64,000 nt of DNA from Nymphalis io (lineage: Eukaryota > Arthropoda > Insecta > Lepidoptera > Nymphalidae): positions 62,001-126,000 of the forward strand of contig NC_065908.1 in the NCBI RefSeq assembly GCF_905147045.1, written 5' to 3'. The stretch's first letter is position 1. Every line of letters starts with the position of its first letter. Shown here piece after piece: positions 25,000 through 37,800 of the stretch. Both the position numbers and the translations under genes were made by a program. Under the pieces are notes generated by a model. It searched no databases and was not told the origin of the DNA. It saw nothing but the letters and a program-made list of their open reading frames with translations.

Positions 25000-25850
25000 A
25001 ATCGTGAAAATAATTTATCTCCCAAAACAGGGAATGCAGTTACTATGGCAACATTATACGCATAGACAAACGATCTCCGTCTCAATCGCGGTTTTACGGC
25101 CCCTTGGTTTAGTCGTTTGTCTGTCTACGTTCAAGCTCCAAATGATCTTTGTTACTGACAGGACTTATCGTCCCGGCTTCGTTTGTGTATATAAAAAGAA
25201 AATGTATTTTAGGTAGGAGTTGTGTAAAAACAGTTCTTAGTAAATGTCTAGGGTTGGCTTTAGAAATTCGATTTTGGGTGGGAAATATGGTTACCGAGAT
25301 ATTCATGATTAAGGTTTTCAGGTTTAGTCACCTCCGAACCATCATTTCCTATAATTTTAGACTAAAATAGTGACAAATTAAAGGGAAGGGATAAGGGGGT
25401 CTAACACTCCTCCCCTTATTAATTGACATTCATACCTAAAGCCTCCTCCCATCTTAAATCGAGATGCGGGGAAGGAGTGACTGTGACCAATTTCAAGTTA
25501 TTGGGCAGATAGTTTAGGAGTATTATTTCGTTTATATATACATATGAGTATATATATGTAGGGAATATGGCATATCATAACACCACAATCCACACAACAA
25601 TACCATCAAAATACTTTTCAAGCGTCCTATTATGACACAGGAAAATTATTCAATTTTGTCGAATTCTAAATTCCTATGAAATCTAAATACTGTATCGCGT
25701 GTGTACGCACCGCGCGGCGTGGCGCGGCTGCAGGTACTTATTTCAAGGACAGGGACGAATCATAACACTGTATTTACAACATTACCGGCCATTCTTAGAA
25801 TATATCCATTTATTACCACAATATAATACATATATCTGAAAATGTTCGCT
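25000..25850. other. Spacer downstream of ZNF330; no gene seen
   Basis: AT-rich spacer between the SINE and the ZNF330 polyadenylation signal. Short frames on both strands lack any family feature. Confidence 0.5.
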
Positions 25851-25857
25851 AAGTAGC

Positions 25858-25863
25858 TTTATT
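25858..25863 (-). promoter_or_regulatory. ZNF330 polyadenylation signal candidate
   Basis: AATAAA on the minus strand, about 145 nt past the ZNF330 stop codon, fits a short 3' UTR. Confidence 0.6.
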
Positions 25864-26006
25864 GTTTAAAAACTATATTTTATTAGTTATTCTTTATGCA
25901 ATATATACAACATACTAATGAAACAATATTTTAATAGTATATGAGAAGTATATATATTTGACAAAATCATTTCGTTCGTTACAGTATTCTTGTGTGCTCC
26001 AGTAGT

Positions 26007-29000
26007 CTACGTAGTCTTGCTCGCAGAGGGAGTAGATTCAACTTCGTCTTCGTCCTCTGCAGATGACGAGTCCTCAGATTCCTCGTCGTCATCGTCGTCA
26101 TCAGATTCCGAGTACGAATAATCACCGCCTTCCATCCCTCCGTCGCCATCATATCCTGATAATAAGACAACGTCATTATAATATTTATACAAGGATCTTA
26201 TTAGGTGGTAGGGCTTCGTGCGGCCGTGTGTCTGGGTAGGTATCACCCACTCATCAGATATTCTATATATATAGAATGGTCCCTATTGCCTGTAGTTACA
26301 CTGGCTCAGTCACCATTCTTCAACTTGGGCTTGCCACAAAACCCTACCACCAAGTAAGTACCAATATGCGTGTCGTTCAGATATGCAATGTCATTAAAAC
26401 TAATAAGTAAGAGCACTAGCAATACTTTTGCTACATATGATTATATACGTGGAATATATCGCACAAAGCAGTTCACTGTGAGGTGTTGTTTCCCACTAAC
26501 TAACGTGTGTCATGTGATCAAACGAGCGTTCCGTCGCGTAGCTCACGGCACCTGACGTGTTCCTAGTGACGCTTCCGAGCGGCATCGCATCAAGAAACTT
26601 ATACTGCGACGGTACAAGTGGTATTTCAAATGTTAAAATGAGCTTTTATATTGACCAAAAGCATTTAACTGATTGGACAATGTCTAATTTGTTAGTGAAC
26701 AAGTTGTATCTTCATCGACTGACGAGGTCGTTTCGACGTGTCAAGTGCCTTGTCATCAATCATCAACAGCTAATCATTGTCCACTGCTGAACATAGGCCT
26801 CTCCCAAGGTGCGCCAAAGCTTCCTGTCCTTCGCCTTCCGCATCCAGTTGGTGCCCGCCACCTTCTCAAGGTCATCGGTCCACCTGGCTGGAGGGCGCCC
26901 TACGCTGCGCTTGCCGATTCGCGGTCTCCACTCTAGGACTCGTCTGCTCCAACGGCCATCGGTCCTACGACATACGTGACCAGCCCACTGCCACTTCAGC
27001 CTGCTAATTTTGCAAGCTATATCGGTGACTCTGGTTCTTTTCCGGATAATAAAGCGCCTTGTATCTCATCTATTGATATTTCACTTGCTGATGTTCGTAA
27101 GTATTTGAAAACCTTAAATATTAAAAAAGGTAGCGGACCCGACGGTATACCACCTCTTTTTCTAAGTAAATGCTATATGACTATATCTATTCCTTTACAT
27201 TTATTGTTTTGTATTTCCCTTCATACATGTACTATGCCTTCAATTTGGAAACAGTCTTATGTTGTGCCTATTTTTAAAAATGGAGATAGACATGATATCA
27301 AAAATTATCGTCCTATTTCGAAATTAAGTTCAATTCCAAAACTTTTTGAACGTATAATTTATGACAAAATCTTTCCAAGCATACGTCCCATAATTATTGA
27401 CCAGCAGCATGGATTTATTAACAAGAAATCAACTGAAACTAATTTGTGTGAATTCACTGACTATGTTTTGACTGCAATGGACAAAGGATATCAGGTGGAC
27501 GTTGTGTACACCGATTACTCCAAAGCGTTTGACAAAATCTCTCATTCTATCTTAATAGCAAAAATGGAGTTCATCGGTGTACATGGTGACCTCCTTAGAT
27601 GGATCAAGTCATATTTATTGAATAGAAGTCAAGCCGTTACTGTGAAAGGATATTGCTCATCTTTTCTACCAGTTCCATCTGGAGTCCCTCAAGGCTCACA
27701 TCTTGGACCACTGTTTTTTAATATATATATAAATGATGTTGTTTCGGTATTTGCATCTTCTAAATTTCTATTATATGCTGATGATACAAAAACTTATAAA
27801 ATTATTAAGAGTGTTGATGATTGTATTAGTCTGCAAAAAGATTTGAACTTACTTAGCGATTATTGTACTACCAATTCGTTGTTTTTGAATATAAAGAAAT
27901 GTAATTGTATAACATATACCAGAAAAAGAAAAGTGATCATTTACAACTACCGATTTAAGGAAGATGATATAAAACGTGTATCAGTGGTCAAAGATCTTGG
28001 AATAACACTCGATTCTAAACTTCTTTTCGATGAACACATAAATTCCATAACTTCTAAAGCGTTTCGTATGCTAGGATTTGTGCTGAGGATTTCCAGAGAG
28101 TTTAAGCGTGTTTCAACTTTTGCTCTTTTATATAAATCATTTGTGAGACCTATTCTAGAATACGCTTGCACTGTCTGGAATCCACGGTATAGTAAATATA
28201 TAGAATTCATCGAAAATATTCAGGAAAAGTTTTTAAAATATTTAAAATTTTCGTCTATAAATAATTTGAATCGAATAGAAAAGATACCGACAACTGAACA
28301 GAGACGACTTGAACGTGATATGGTGTTTTTATATAAATTGATCCACAACATATTTGATTCCCCTTATCTCCTTTCTAAAATAAATATCAAGTGTCCTCGC
28401 CCTGGTAGTCGCAATAAATCTATTTTTGATTTTCCATTGACAAAGACTAAATATGCAGCAAATGCATTTATTAATAGATCATCTAAACAGTACAATAAAA
28501 CATTTATTGAATGTGATATATTTCATCTCTCCCTTAAAAAATTCAAACTGCAAGTAAAAGAAATATTATACTCTCAAGAGCCTTAATTTACTCATGCATT
28601 TTTAATTAATTAATTATAAATTGATTATTTATTATTAAATTATGTTTTCTTGATTTAAAAATTAAATTTATATTAAATTAAATTATATAAATGAATTATA
28701 TAATTTCATGCACCTATTAAATATAAAAAATGTCTTGTTTTGTAATTACTTATGATTAATTTATAAATGGAAACTGTTTTGGTTTATGAATTGTTTTATA
28801 TTTTTTATTTTATTGTAATTATTTCACTGTTTGTCTCCTGTACACTAAATAAATAAATAAATAAATAATAATATAATATATAAAATAGACTCACCCGCAT
28901 GTCCGTAGTCTCCGCCGTCGTCGTCGTCGTCGGCGGCGGCCGTGCCCTGCCGTCCGTAACGGTGCGAGCGCGCTGGAAATCGTAATAGGGGTCAATTAGG

Positions 29001-31259
29001 GATGTCCACATTTTGAGATCCCTGAGACAGAAGGTGTAGTGCGCGCATTTGTGTGCGACTCACTGGACATGCTGAGGTCGGCCGTGAGGTGCAGCGAGTA
29101 GGCGCAGCGCGGACACGGCACGGGCCCGCGCGCCGGCCGGGCGCCGCGCCGCCGCACGTGCTCGTCGCAGAAACACGTCTTGCAGCGCAGGCACGAGTAC
29201 TGCCCCAGGCGGTTGCACGACTGACCTGGACAGAGACACGTGTATCGTAGAGGAATTCGGCTAAAGCAAAGTAATTATGATCGGGGTTAAAGTCTATTAA
29301 CATTTTAAGTAGTCGATAGTGAAATGCTCACATCTTATATATCTTTTTTAAATAAATATATATTCATATGAGGTTAAAAAAAACTGAATTCACAAAACAT
29401 ACACTTGTAGGTTTCGGACTCCAGTACTTGGCAAGACGCCTGGTGCTCAAACTGGTCATCCTCACAAAGAAAACCTTGACAGAAGCAGCAGCGGAACACT
29501 CGCCCGCCATGCTCCCACACTCCTAGAAGTTGATATACAAGTGTACAATACAACATAATGATCAAAACGCAATTTTCTGTATAATATTGTTTTTGTTCTT
29601 TAAAACTGTCTATTACATTTAACAACAAACCTCGCTCACACTCCAGACAGACAGCATCGGCTAAGGGACAGGTGCAGGCATGGCTGTTCAGACATTTGCG
29701 ACCATGACACACCCATGCTTCACAGAAGTCACAGATAGCTCCCTGTATAATATCTATACGTTAAAATACAATATATTGCAATTTCCAGATTAATTGTTAA
29801 GAAGCCATTATCATTAAATTTAATTGTTTTCATGTAATTAGTAATTATTTTTTAATAATAAGACTAATCTGGCTCAACACTTAGCCACCAAAGCAGGAGG
29901 TATAAAGGAGAGTAAGTTTGCTTTTGCTATTTTCATCGGCTATATTCCAGTGTTAAGCAAGGATTATTTTACTTAGTATTGAACTAAGGATAAAATGACC
30001 CAATCAGCCTAGAAGTCCAGGCTAGACAAAACCACCTTATTACAACATCACTAAGGTTTTTACAGTAAATATAAATTTTTGCTTGTAGAATTTTGTCTTA
30101 AAATTAACACAAGATTAAAATAAATTAGCAGGTTAAAATTCCTTAATCGAACTTACCACCATACCAAGTCCAGTGGTAAAAACTCCAGGATGTCTTACTA
30201 CACAGTCACCAGACTTGAGCATACATTTAATTTTGCCGCACTGTGCACATGCAGGCAATCTCTGCACTGCTGAGCAGAAGTAACAAAATGCTCGACTTTT
30301 CTGTTTCCTACATAATTTATTTATTTATTTATTTGGGAAACAAACAATTTTAAAAACACTGTAATATAAAACAAAAATAACAAAAATCACAAATCAATCA
30401 AGTTTCCACTTAAAGCTAATACATAAAAAAAAATAACAAATTGAATTAAATTAAATTAAAATTGAAAGTAAAACAAAAATAAAAACTGCAAATACATTAT
30501 CACTTTAGGTAAAAGAGTTAAAAACAATTAGCATTTTAAGATGTCACGAACTGCTCTTTTATAAACACCAATTTTTGGGCAAAAAATATCTAAGTTTTGG
30601 AGGTTATTATTATAATTTAGGCAAGAACGGTACAAAAACACATTCTTTGTAAATTTATTTTTACATGAGGGTACAAAGAACAAAGAATTATTTCTAGCAC
30701 TAAGACGAGGACATTTAAATAATATGTTACTTAGAAGATATTTAGAGTCAACCATGTTATTAATTATTTTATACAAATATATTTGGTCTCTTAATTGTCT
30801 ACGCACAGTTAATGGGACTATTCTAGAGATATCTTTGTTATCAGATAAACCAGCTCTAAATCGCAAATTTTTTAAGAACTTTTTTTTAAGAACTTATTTT
30901 GTAATCCTTCTATTTTATCTACGTAGATGTTATAATAATAATTGACCATATTACAAGTTTTAATTTACTTAATAAGCTTGATACATTAAATAATATATAC
31001 GACAAATTTCCATATACCAAAGTGAATGTGCATGCAATGCTAACATAAAATATTATAAGATAGCTAATTTTTAAAATTATATTATAATAATGTTATTATC
31101 ATAAATATATAATATTTACTTTTGGCATTTATCACATTCCATAGGCAGGTTACATGGGTGCTGTGCTAAATCGACGTGTTCTCTTGCATTACGGATCTCT
31201 TTTTGGCGCTGTTTTTGTTTTTCAGCTTTTTTGCGCTGACCTGTTTTTTTCTTAGGCAT
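26007..31259 (-). CDS. ZNF330: Zinc finger protein 330 / NOA36 nucleolar protein
   Basis: Homologue of NOA36/ZNF330, a conserved cysteine-rich zinc-binding protein described as nucleolar; its molecular role is poorly known. Exons (minus): 31259-31120, 30307-30157, 29742-29631, 29522-29403, 29225-29064, 28972-28895 and 26155-26007. All phases join, giving 303 residues against about 320 in vertebrates. The basic start MPKKKTGQRKKAEKQ is a family hallmark. Cysteine-rich blocks follow (CDKCQ, FCYFC, CAQCGKIKC, ICDFCEAWVCHGRKC, HACTCPL, FLCEDDQFEHQASCQVLE, SCNRLGQYSCLRC), then LSMSTRS and an acidic Asp/Glu/Ser-rich tail. The last intron (26156-28894) and first intron (30308-31119) carry related non-LTR insertions very close to splice sites. 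It is head to head with TMEM86. Confidence 0.96.
26204..26351. repeat. MITE-like dispersed repeat with inverted ends
   Basis: A 148-bp segment begins GGTGGTAGGG and ends with its reverse complement CCCTACCACC. Its interior (GGGTAGGTATCACCCACTCATC) recurs in relatives at 36775-36860, 49738-49968 and 55540-55725. It lies in the last ZNF330 intron. It could be a MITE or another short non-autonomous element. Confidence 0.6.
26776..27042 (-). mobile_element. RTE-type non-LTR 3' fragment
   Basis: It resembles the 3' end of the RTE element at 15290-15480 (both have CCACCTNGCTGGAGGGCG and the TCCACTGCTG-ACATAGGC motif), in antisense orientation. It ends where the jockey/CR1-like element begins at about 27043; a plus frame running across this boundary is a chance fusion. 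Confidence 0.7.
27043..28880 (+). mobile_element. 5'-truncated jockey/CR1-type non-LTR retrotransposon
   Basis: One open frame to 28586 encodes reverse transcriptase and C-terminal domain without breaks: GSGPDGIPPLF, NYRPISKLS, YTDYSKAFDKISH, SGVPQGSHLGPLFF and the catalytic LLYADDTKTYK. The endonuclease and ORF1 are missing through 5' truncation at the junction with the RTE fragment. The 3' UTR has GGAAACTGTTTTGGTTTATG, shared with the element at 38431-43130, and ends in an (AAAT)n tail at about 28848-28867. The frame is intact, suggesting a fairly recent insertion. It lies antisense in the last ZNF330 intron; its tail is about 15-25 nt from the donor site of exon 6. Confidence 0.88.
30315..30962 (-). 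mobile_element. Non-LTR 3' fragment, same family, in ZNF330 intron 1
   Basis: A minus frame (30866-30528) encodes the C-terminal part of an ORF2 related to the elements at 27043 and 38431: LRDQIYLYKIINN, KCPRLSARNN, FLYRSC. Its 3' UTR shares the GTGGAAACTTGATTG motif and the tail is an (AAAT)n run. A 14-nt tandem duplication near 30870-30897 shifts the frame. The tail ends about 6 nt before the ZNF330 exon 2 acceptor. Confidence 0.85.
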
Positions 31260-31882
31260 TTTAATCTCTATCTATTACAATAACTAAATAAGAATTATTT
31301 GATATAATTACTTCTAAAGTTGTAAGCCTGATCGAAAAATGTAATAATTGTTCTTTTTATTTCTGTCGTATTGGCATTTGCCTGTCAATTCAACTGTCAA
31401 TCATTGTCACTATTTTTTTTTGTCGTTTCGAAACAAACATAAATCCAAAATTAATTTGCAATATATCGTAACATATCACAAAATATTCGATAAAAAAGTT
31501 AAATAGGAACTTGACTATTTATCATTGAAATATGTATTAAAATTTTTTTTTTTCTTTGAAAATATCAGTTGTACTTATTTCTGAACTGTAACATAATCCA
31601 TACAAAACAAAGAGTAGTGTTATGTTTATAGATTTTATGAAAAAATGGTACTGTTTTGTTTATCCAATATTTGCTGTTTATACGCTATACGAATCAAAAT
31701 AAAAGTAATTATCAGATGCCTATACGTAGAGTCGACTTCGACGATATAATATTATTTAGTTGCGTGAAAGCCGCGACGTCGTCGTCGTGAAATCGCGTCG
31801 TGCAGGACGGACTCTTGTTATTGTTAGTTGTTTTTTTTTGTGCGCAGTTCATTCGCTTCTAGGACAAACTTGCTAATTGTTT
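31260..31882. promoter_or_regulatory. Divergent promoter region, ZNF330 / TMEM86
   Basis: The start codons of ZNF330 (minus, 31259) and TMEM86 (plus, 31883) are 623 bp apart. The interval must hold both 5' UTRs and promoters. A CpG-rich patch lies at about 31765-31815; no clear TATA box stands out. Confidence 0.6.
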
Positions 31883-34800
31883 ATGTTTATAATGATATCT
31901 TCTTCTGATCTTGTAAGTACAAAATCAAAATATTCATATTTCGCAAAAAATAACGCTAGTTGTAAAGTTTGTTAATAAAAAATTAAATATAATTAATGTC
32001 GTAATTTATAGCACAATCTAGTATGTTTCTTGTTTCTATCATAATAAATATATAAGTTTTTTAAAACATTTAATATTTTATTGTACAAAAAACTATTTAA
32101 AAAATACATATATTTATGGCATAAGCGATCTAATAATGTCACACGCAATATTAATTTTGTTTTTACAAGAAGTACCTATATTTACGGCATATCGTCACAT
32201 CATATTGTCCCGTTTTCCGCGGGAATTTATTTCATCAATAATCAATAACATGGTTTTTGAAAATAAATAATTATATAAGATGTTTTTTGACTTTTTTATT
32301 GGTGAACTGAATTTTTATAAACGATTATATATTAGGTTTTCGTTTAATAAATTGTAGTGAACTATTTATTACTACTTCACAGTTCAGTCGCTATAAATAA
32401 TAAAGCGGAATGCGTTGCGGAAGCAGTCCGGTACGCAGGACCTCTAGTAATATCTGCTTATCTATTTATAAAATCAATCTCGTTTTTATAGGATATAGTA
32501 CAATAACAAGATTAAGCTTACGTTAAGCTTCAAGACAGTAATGTTCAGTTTTTAGGAAGCGTTCATTGGTACTCTACAGTGTACATGCACTTTAAGGGAG
32601 CCTTCTCAGCTTTCACTGACTAAATAATAATTAATAAAAAATATATATCGTTTCAAGTCATTTTTCAAAGGAATTTATCGTGTCTTTTGAAATTTCAGTA
32701 TCAATAAGTCTTGTAGTGCGAGAACAATGATTTAACTTTAAAATTTATCAAGTATAAATTATACGGGATTTATATATGCCAGATTTTTTGCATTTATATT
32801 GTTTTTTAGTCTGGGTGCCGGGTAAATAGACCACCTTATGGTAAGCGGCCGCCACTAGTCATTGGTGCCGTAAGAAATAGTAACCATTCCTTACATTGCG
32901 AATGCGCCACCAACCTTGTGTTAGCTTGATAAAATAATCATACTGTAATTTCAAATAAGTGTTGAACATTTTGTAAAGAATAGCCGTGCCCATTAAAATA
33001 AGTCTGCATTATGAAAAGAATGTAATAAATTATAATTTATGTTATAGTCATATTTACTACAAAACATGTGATTTTTGCTTGTTCATTTTTATATTTGATA
33101 TTTAAATATTACGTACTTTTATTGTTTAGTGGTTCCGATAAATATTATATTATTATTAGTCAGTTGAGCGCTGGATAGAAGCTCGCTTTGATTGGTTTTT
33201 TAAAAAGTAAGAACAGATTTTTTTGTAGTTGTGAAACAAGTTGGTTGTTACCACTGTTGATATCGTATCGTGTTGTATTAAGATAATAAAATTGTTAAAA
33301 CGAAGAAGAGTGTTTTGATTTTAATACCTGCGAAGTGAAAATATTTTACAATTCAGAAGTGGAATTACATCGGGGTATACCAGTGAAGTTCTACTACCCT
33401 GGTGTGATCATACGCCTGTATCAAGGTATGTAACCATTACTTTAATTATTTATCAATTATTTGTACTTTTAGTTCGTGTTATTTTTTTTCCAAACAATGG
33501 TACAAAAAATTTTTTTTTTTTGGTTTACTCAAGGTGACATTATTGATAATAGTAATTGATGAATTTGAATATTTGTTGTAAAAAATAAAACTACTTAATA
33601 TAAGACTACTTAATTTGTGGAATAATAAATAAACAGTATCTTCTTGTTATAATCATTTAACTGGTAACGAAATTAGTTTGCCTAGAATAGGTTAGAAGGG
33701 TGTGCCCGTGAGAATGAATTTATGATTGTTTTACAAATAAATATAATATAACAGTTGATGAATGAAAATGCCTCGTTATCGATCCGATAGTAGACAGAGA
33801 TCAACTGGGAGGCATCACAGCGTTGTGCTGGGAAGTATTGCGAAACGCAGGCCATCTCGGACGCGTGCTTGAGCCTAGAGGCAACATCATCGTTCACCAC
33901 CAGAGCTCCACGCCGATCGACGTGACACCGAGCGTCGCATCAAAAAGATCACCTCCAAGGGAGCCCCAGGAAAGAAGTTATGGCCATTTACTTACAGAAA
34001 TGTTAGCAAAAAAAATGGGGATGATTTAGAAGAGTACTACTATGAAAAGTTAATAGCCTTGAATAGATGTGGGATAGTGGGAAGGAACGCTGTTGTTTGC
34101 ATTGTTTATGGAATAGACGATAGGTCGGTGCGATACGGGGCAGAGGCAGTAGGCTTCGAGAATACTGATAAACTATTAGGTTATTTGAGGGGTGTTAAGC
34201 ATGAGCGATTAGATGAGTTCAATAAAAAAACCGGTACGTTCTGTAACTTTAAATTCACATAAACCAATTAAGAATGATTTAGGAAGGCTATTAATAGTTT
34301 TAACTGCTATGAAACAGGTCATGTAGTAACGGGATGTCAAAAGCCCACTATTAAATTTCAAAAGTGTAAACGCATTAATATTCTGGGACATTTTTCACAC
34401 ACGGCCATCTGATCCCAAATTAAGCTTGTAAAAAGCTTGTGCTATGGAAACCAGATAACTGATATACTACATATATTACCTTTCTTTTGTAAATACATAC
34501 TTATATAGATAATTACATCCAGACTCAAGACAAACAGATATGTTCATGCACACAAATGTCTGTCCCGGGTGGGAATCGAACCCACAACCTTCGGCGTGAA
34601 AAGCAAGTATCTACCAACCACGCCAACCGGCTCAAATTAAAAATTGGTCATCATGACCAATGGTTAATTCTGAATGTAATAGGAGCGTTTGGGTAAATAA
34701 AGCCGAAGTTAGAACATTATGACTAGAGACCAGTACTGACGATGCGAGAAGACGACAAATTTATCAAGAGTATAACAGTTAATGATGTACAGTTAACGGG

Positions 34801-37800
34801 GTATGTAGATTTTGGTAGTCAGTGTACTTTGATAAGAGAATCCATCGTGAAAGGAATAGTACCACGCGAAAAGTGGCAAGTAAATAATCTACCATCTCTC
34901 AAGGGTTTTCGTAATACATACGTGAATGCCTTAGGTAAAATTAAAATTTCGTTAATTATTGATATTGCGAAAATTACAGTAGAGGCAGTTGTTGGCATAC
35001 CTGATAATTATCTAAATCATGACCTACTTATTGGACAGACTGCCACGGAGCAACCCCACATGGGTATTTTAAACTAATCAAGAATTGTTGATTACTGATA
35101 GGCGAGTGAGAGACGATACGCGGCTGGTTTTAAAATCTCTAAAAACTGTTATGGCTGAAGGTTGTATTTCTGTAAAGGTGTTCATCAATACAAATTTTAG
35201 TGGAATGGTTTTTGTTGAAAATAGTCGTCGCTTAAAATATGATATAGAGATTGGTACTTACAATATCAAAAATGGTAGTGTTCATTTTAATTATTCTGAA
35301 CTAATAAAATAAATTAATTCATTTTAAAGAGTCAAATCTTAGCTCGTGCCTGTATTATCGAAACAAACAATAACAAAGCATTATAGAATACAGGGTGTAC
35401 AAAATCACCACAGTAAAACTTCACTTACATTGGATGACCTTAACATTGATGAAAATCTCGATAATAGACAAAAACTTAAATTATTACAAACATTAAACCA
35501 GTACCGCAATTGTTTTGCCAAGGACTTTGGAGACAACAATTGTAGAAATGAATATCACTTAAAGGATTCAGAACCAGTTGTTTATCGACCATATAGATTA
35601 AGTCACTCAGAACGTGAAGAAGTTAGAATCATGGTCGAAGAACTCTTGAAATATGACATTGTACGGGAATCTCAATCGCCATATGCAAGCCCCGTTTTGT
35701 TAGAGAGAAAGAAAACTGGGGATAAACGCCTTTGTGTTGATTATCGCGCCCTGAATAAGAAAACGATTAAGCAACATTACCCTTTGCCTCGTATCGGGGA
35801 TCAAATTGACAGATTGGTGGGAAATAAATATTTTTGTACTTTAGATTTAGCGTTGGGATGTTACCAAATTCCACTGGCTGAAGAAAGCAAGAGTAAAAGT
35901 TCGTTTGTAACACCTGATGGGCAATTTGAGTTTAATAGAATGCCCTTCGGATTAGCTCATGCACCAGCCGTTTTCCAGCGAACTGTTAATTTGGTTCTGG
36001 GCAATTTACGATATAGCATCGCATTAGCGTATATGGACGACATTTTGATACCTAATACATCGTTTGAAGAAAGTATTAAGAGATTAGAAATCGTACTTGA
36101 AAGACTTACGAGAGTCAAAATTGACCCTAAAACCCCAAAAATGTTATTTCTTCCGAAATAAGGTTGACTACTTTGGTTTTGAAATTTCCAGCGGGGGCGT
36201 AAGACCAGGAATTAATAAAATTGAATCCATCAAAAATTTTCACAAGCAAAAAGACGTCCATAATATCAGAGATTTTATCGGCTTAGCCAGTTCTTTCCGA
36301 CGTTTTATTAGGGGTTTGGGTGAAATAGCTCGTCCCCTAACCAAGTTATTGAAGAAGAACTCTCTTTGGGAATGGACTCAAGCTCAAGCGTTTGATAAAT
36401 TGAAAAACGCCCTTATTTTAAGGTTTATTGGATATTTAAATATTTCGTACTTTTATTGTTTCGTAACTATTTTGTCTACCGGTTCCGATAAATATTATAT
36501 TATTATTAGTCACTTGATCACTGGATATAAGCGCATTGTTTGGTTTTTTAAAAAGTAAGAACGGAAATTTTTTTAGTTATGAAACAAGTTAATTGTTACC
36601 ACTGTTTATATCGTATCGAGTTGTATTAAAATAATAAAATTGTTAAGACAAAGAAGAGTGTTTTAATTTTAATACCTGTGAAGTGAAAATATTTTACACT
36701 TGGGAACTAAGATGTTATGTCCCTTGTTTGCTACAGTTTCACTGATTAACTCACCCTTCCAACTGCAAAACAACATTTCTGAATATTGCTATTTGGCGGT
36801 AGATTATTTAATGAGTGGATGGTACCTACCCAGGCGGGCTTGCACAAAGCCCGTAGCACTTGTAAACAAATAAAGTTAAATTAATATGTTTTATAATACG
36901 ATCAGTATCGCACCAAGTAACTTTTTCTTGCTTGTATGCAGTTAAGTTATCGCTTTGTTATTAATACCTCACGCTCCTAAATTTGCCTCTAGCACTTGGC
37001 TACAGGCAGTCAGCCTACCAAGTACTGTTCAGCGCTATACAGTCAGTCGCGCAGTAGGAACACTTTTGGACATTGTCGTTCTTGTCTTGCCTACAGTTAG
37101 GATATTAAACTTTTTTTTACTAGATAATACGTAACTTTGAAAATATTGCTAAGTATAGTAAAGAGATCTGCATGATATCATTATAACTTTTGCCACCCGC
37201 AGTGTTAACTGGTCGAACACAATCTACAAAACGAAAGTCTGAAATCTGACTCAATTACCATTTGAAAGGGCTCTAATAGTCGCATAGTTCAGCTACAGAT
37301 ACAGATCACTTTTCCCATTTAAAAAACTGCACCCTTATGTACTACCTGTATTATGTAGGTAGTAGTACTTTTCGTTGGTGTTGCTTAAAGGACAATGTCG
37401 TATTCATGAAATGTCAGTGCTTGTTGCTCGTCAATATTCAATAGGATTTAGTGTACTACATGATAAGTAATATTCAATTGATGTTTGGAATCCCGAAAAC
37501 ATGTATGACACAAAATGTGTCTCCTGGTCAGTGTATCATACATCAGTGAGTTTCAAGTTATCGTTGACCGTGTCTGTCTCCGTGTAGGTGAAGGCGGTGG
37601 GGCGCAGCGGGAGACTGGTGCCGTTCTTCAAGGCGGTGTGCGTGTACTTCGTGGTGGGCGGAGGCGCGCCCTCGTTGTCGGCGGCGGCGCTCAAGTGCGC
37701 TCCCGTGCTGTGCCTGCTGCTCTGCGTGCTTGTGCGAGCGCACGCCGCGTCGCAACCACAGTACGTACCACGCATGACCAACATACTAACAAAAAATAAC

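Noticed and set aside
26976..27042. N-terminal part of the long RT frame as a genuine protein start
   Set aside because: This part is antisense RTE 3' sequence fused by chance to the truncated jockey/CR1-type frame.
37338..37365. Short hairpin containing AGGTAGTAG, reminiscent of let-7
   Set aside because: The arms are only about 8 bp, the seed offset is wrong and no precursor-length stem forms.
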